Below, piece by piece: positions 61,520 to 64,000 of a stretch of DNA of 64,000 bases (the stretch's first letter is position 1; each line of letters opens with the position of its first letter). The translations under genes were made by a program, and so were the position numbers. Under the pieces are notes generated by a model that saw nothing but the letters and a program-made list of their open reading frames with translations, was not told the DNA's origin and did no database searches. Origin of the DNA: Caccocola sp964450835 (lineage in GTDB: Bacteria > Synergistota > Synergistia > Synergistales > Synergistaceae); the NCBI GenBank assembly GCA_964450835.1, contig CAYVEQ010000003.1:1-64000 (forward strand), written 5' to 3'.

Positions 61520-63043
61520 TTATTCGGACTTCACCACTTTTTTATAGAGCGCCGCGTATTCACCCGCCGACGCGTCCCACGAGAAATCGCGGTTCATGGC
61601 GTTGGTTATGATTCTGTTCCATCGCTCCGTGTCGGCTTTCGCGGCGAGCGCCCGCCGCAGAGCTTTTTCAAGCTCGTCGGTGCGGTAGTCCGTGAAGAGG
61701 AAGCCGGTGCCGTCCTGCGAGCCGTCGGCGTCTATCACGGTGTCGGCGAGGCCGCCTGTTGCGCGCGCCACCGGTACCGTGCCGTAGGCGAAAGCGATGA
61801 GCTGCGAGAGGCCGCAGGGCTCGAAGAGCGACGGCATGACCAGAATGTCGCCGCCCGCGTAGGCCATGTGGGCCGTTTCCTCGCTGAACTCCGCGACGGC
61901 GCGCGCGCAGTCGGTGTGTCTCGCGCCGAAATTCTCCAGCATATGGTTGTAGTTGTCGTTGCCGGAGCCGATTATGAGCGCGTAAATACTTTCCGGCATG
62001 AGACGTGAGAGCGCCTCCAGCATTATGTCGACGCCCTTCTGCTCAGTGAAGCGGCCGACGAATATGACGAGCGGCCGTCCGTCGTCCTCCCAGCCGAATT
62101 TCTCCATCAGAGCGCGGCGGCACTCTCTCTTGCCTTCAAGGTTCTTCGCGTCGTAATGGGCGCTGATTAGCCTGTCCGTGCGCGGGTTCCATATGTCGTA
62201 GTCAATGCCGTTTAATATGCCGCGCAGTTTATGCTTGTTGGCGGCCATCACCCCGTCGAGGCCGAAGCCGCCGTCGCGTGTCTGTATGTCCCACGAATAG
62301 CTGGGGCTCACGGTCGTCACAGCGTCGGAGTTGTTTATCGCGCCCTTCATGAGATTCACCTGTCCGTAAAACTCGAATGCGCCCCAGTAGGAGTCGGGGC
62401 GGAATCCCCAGCCGTTCAGGCAGTCGTAGGCGAAGAGCCCCTGATGCGCGATGTTGTGTATCGTGTGAACTGTGTAGTAATCCGCTGCTTTTGAGGCGTA
62501 GTGCCGGTGCCAGCGCAGTGCTGCCGGAATAACGGCCGTCGGCCAGTCGTGAGAGTGAATGATGTGCGGCTTCCATTTCGCTGCGCGTTCAATCTCCATA
62601 GCCGCGTACGAGAGGAAGATCATCGGCTCGGCGGACGACGCGTCGAGGGCTTCAGGATATATCGCTTCGTTTGCGAAAAGATCGTCGTTCTCAAGAATGT
62701 ATACCGGCAGTCCCGCCAGGTTCGCGCGCCATAGGCGCGCCGTCACCGGGCGCCAGTTGATTGCGGCGGATATAACGCCGAGGGGCCTTTGAGGAAGCGC
62801 GCCTTCCTCTCTTGCCTTGTCGAGCACGCCCGGCCACGCGGGAGTCAGCACGCGCGCGTCCGTACCGCCGCGGCGCAGCGCTTTGGGAAGAGCTCCCGCC
62901 ACGTCGCCCAGCCCGCCTTTTTTGGAAAGCGGCGCGCACTCCGGCGCCACGTGCAGCGCCTTTATCTGATATGCATTCTCCTGCAGCGTCTCTTTGTTAG
63001 TGTCCGTGGAAAACAGTGCCGTAGGCTTTTTCACAGTATTCAT
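61520..63043 (-). CDS. glgA: Glycogen synthase (ADP-glucose type, GT5)
   Basis: A 507-residue GT5 enzyme that extends alpha-1,4-glucan with ADP-glucose. It has LHVAPECAPLSKKGGLGDVA with the Lys-x-Gly-Gly-Leu motif, IIHSHDWPTAVIPAAL, HTIHNIAHQGLF, VIFVGRFTEQKGVDIM, and PSLFEPCGLSQLIAFAYGTV. An N-terminal stretch of about 30 residues precedes the usual start. The ATG at 63043 lies inside the phosphorylase 3' end (47-base overlap) with an AGGGTGG close ahead; a start further in cannot be excluded. Confidence 0.94.
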   Translation of the reverse strand: MNTVKKPTALFSTDTNKETLQENAYQIKALHVAPECAPLSKKGGLGDVAGALPKALRRGGTDARVLTPAWPGVLDKAREEGALPQRPLGVISAAINWRPVTARLWRANLAGLPVYILENDDLFANEAIYPEALDASSAEPMIFLSYAAMEIERAAKWKPHIIHSHDWPTAVIPAALRWHRHYASKAADYYTVHTIHNIAHQGLFAYDCLNGWGFRPDSYWGAFEFYGQVNLMKGAINNSDAVTTVSPSYSWDIQTRDGGFGLDGVMAANKHKLRGILNGIDYDIWNPRTDRLISAHYDAKNLEGKRECRRALMEKFGWEDDGRPLVIFVGRFTEQKGVDIMLEALSRLMPESIYALIIGSGNDNYNHMLENFGARHTDCARAVAEFSEETAHMAYAGGDILVMPSLFEPCGLSQLIAFAYGTVPVARATGGLADTVIDADGSQDGTGFLFTDYRTDELEKALRRALAAKADTERWNRIITNAMNRDFSWDASAGEYAALYKKVVKSE

Positions 63044-64000
63044 GCACCACCCTATGAGTATTGAAATAGCTTGCGTTGACTGCTATAGCCAGCTTCATCA
63101 TTTTGATCCATTCTTCACGGCGGTCGTAGTACGTCGGGATTATTTTATTTTCCAGTTTCTCGTAGAGGTCCGTCGCGTCTTTTGCCTCGTCGTATTCGAC
63201 GAGTTCGTTTTCGGTCGGCTCCGGTCCGATGGCCCAGCCGGTAACACCCTCGATGCAGCCTTCTATCCACCAGCCGTCGAGGACGGAGAAGTTCATGACG
63301 CCGTTATGCACGCACTTCATGCCGCTTGTGCCTGAGGCTTCGCGCGGACGTACCGGCGTGTTGAGCCAGAGGTCTACGCCGGAGGTAATGAGCTTCGCCG
63401 GCCCCATATTGTAGTTCTCTATGAAGACGACGGGAAGTTTTGTGCCCAGCTCGCGCGAGACGCGGTATATGTGCTGGAGCATATCTTTGCCCGGCTCGTC
63501 GTGAGGATGGGCTTTGCCGGAGAAGATGAACTGTATCTTGCCGCCGCCTATTTCCACAAGGCGCTTTATGTCGGTGAATACGAGGTCGGCGCGCTTGTAT
63601 GTGGCGGCGCGGCGCGCGAATCCTATCGTGAGCACGTCCGGGTCAAGCTCGATGCCCGTTTCCTCAAGGACGAAGGCGAGCAGCTTCATCTTGGCTGACT
63701 GGTGCGCGTTCCATATCTCGTCGTCGGGAATGTGCAGAGCCTGCATGAGGCGCGACGGGTCGTTGCTCCAGCCGGGGATGTGACGGTCGTAGACGCGCGC
63801 GAAGCTCGGCGACGTCCACGTCGTGGTGTGCACGCCGTTTGTGATCCAGTCTATCGACTGGTCGCCGAACATTTCGCGGCTCACCATCGCGTGCTTGCGC
63901 GAGACGCCGTTGACGTAGCGGCTTAGTTTGAGAGCGAGGTCCGTCATGGAAAGTCCGCTGCCGCCTATCTGCTGGCGCAGGATATGTCCGAAATTGCCGT
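62997..64000 (-). CDS. Alpha-glucan (glycogen) phosphorylase, C-terminal part, cut by window edge
   Basis: The frame is open to the window end, so the gene starts beyond 64000; 333 codons are visible. It reads GNFGHILRQQIGGSGLSMTD, then LALKLSRYVNGVSRKHAMVS, GFARRAATYKRADLVF, IFSGKAHPHDEPGKDM, VVFIENYNMGPAKLITSGVD and PREASGTSGMKCVHNGVMNF, followed by SVLDGWWIEG. These are hallmarks of the GT35 phosphorylase family (short, Thermotoga-like alpha-glucan phosphorylase form). It releases glucose-1-phosphate from glycogen. It overlaps glgA and probably forms one operon with glgA and glgC. Confidence 0.9.
   Translation of the reverse strand, partial: GNFGHILRQQIGGSGLSMTDLALKLSRYVNGVSRKHAMVSREMFGDQSIDWITNGVHTTTWTSPSFARVYDRHIPGWSNDPSRLMQALHIPDDEIWNAHQSAKMKLLAFVLEETGIELDPDVLTIGFARRAATYKRADLVFTDIKRLVEIGGGKIQFIFSGKAHPHDEPGKDMLQHIYRVSRELGTKLPVVFIENYNMGPAKLITSGVDLWLNTPVRPREASGTSGMKCVHNGVMNFSVLDGWWIEGCIEGVTGWAIGPEPTENELVEYDEAKDATDLYEKLENKIIPTYYDRREEWIKMMKLAIAVNASYFNTHRVVHEYCEKAYGTVFHGH

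Overview
The window looks like a chromosome segment of an anaerobic, amino-acid- and organic-acid-using bacterium, most likely a Synergistota member of the Cloacibacillus/Synergistes type. This is inferred from the mix of TRAP transporters, M20 peptidases, LarA-like proteins, pyruvate phosphate dikinase, separate GlyQ and GlyS subunits and a glycogen locus, not from any marker gene search. Most of the DNA is GC-rich, but about 5.4-12.2 kb is visibly AT-rich and may have been acquired.

Layout. (1) 1-12.2 kb is a catabolic locus. On the minus strand lie an AraC regulator, a MOFRL glycerate-kinase-like enzyme, a divergent enolase paralogue and the start of a LarA-like protein cut by the window edge. 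Divergent on the plus strand are an ornithine-cyclodeaminase-family enzyme, a TRAP transporter (P, Q, M), two M20 amidohydrolases and a second LarA-like protein. (2) 12.5-14.5 kb holds an exported protein of unknown role and a Fur-family repressor. (3) 14.6-34.2 kb is a housekeeping block: tRNA-Gln, glmU, prs, rplY, pth, mfd, mazG, an Nfu-type scaffold, phoH, a 7TM-HD phosphodiesterase, ybeY, cdd, era, recO, glyQ, glyS and ppdK, much of it with overlapping ends. (4) 34.3-36.4 kb has a PfkB kinase, four tRNAs (Val, Asp, Phe, Gly) and a TIGR04076-type protein. (5) 36.9-44.9 kb is a sugar-acid (hexuronate/aldonate) regulon: a FadR-type regulator with perfect palindromic operators, a ManD/RspA-like dehydratase, a TRAP transporter, an SDR, decayed remnants of kdgA and kdgK, and an intact KDG kinase. 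(6) 45.5-52.3 kb holds an SDR and a minus-strand operon: a 4Fe-4S protein, a sodium:solute symporter, a small membrane protein, an unknown protein and an ammonia-lyase-superfamily enzyme from which the MIO-forming Ala-Ser-Gly has been deleted, with a divergent GntR regulator. (7) 52.6-59.5 kb has an Eis-like acetyltransferase, an Mrp/ApbC ATPase, a highly aberrant P1B-type ATPase, and an Rrf2-iscS-iscU-MOSC operon. (8) 59.7-64 kb has a small orphan gene and the glycogen genes glgC, glgA and the C-terminal part of a glucan phosphorylase.

The most notable candidate system is the 46.5-52.3 kb operon. Its lyase matches histidine ammonia-lyases throughout but lacks the MIO tripeptide. That is the known hallmark of ergothionase, which eliminates trimethylamine from ergothioneine. 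With the linked symporter, Fe-S protein and regulator it could be an uptake-and-cleavage locus for ergothioneine or a related trimethylammonium compound. Other leads are the P-type ATPase without actuator domain or GDGxND hinge, the active-site-altered enolase locus, and the pseudogenised Entner-Doudoroff genes.
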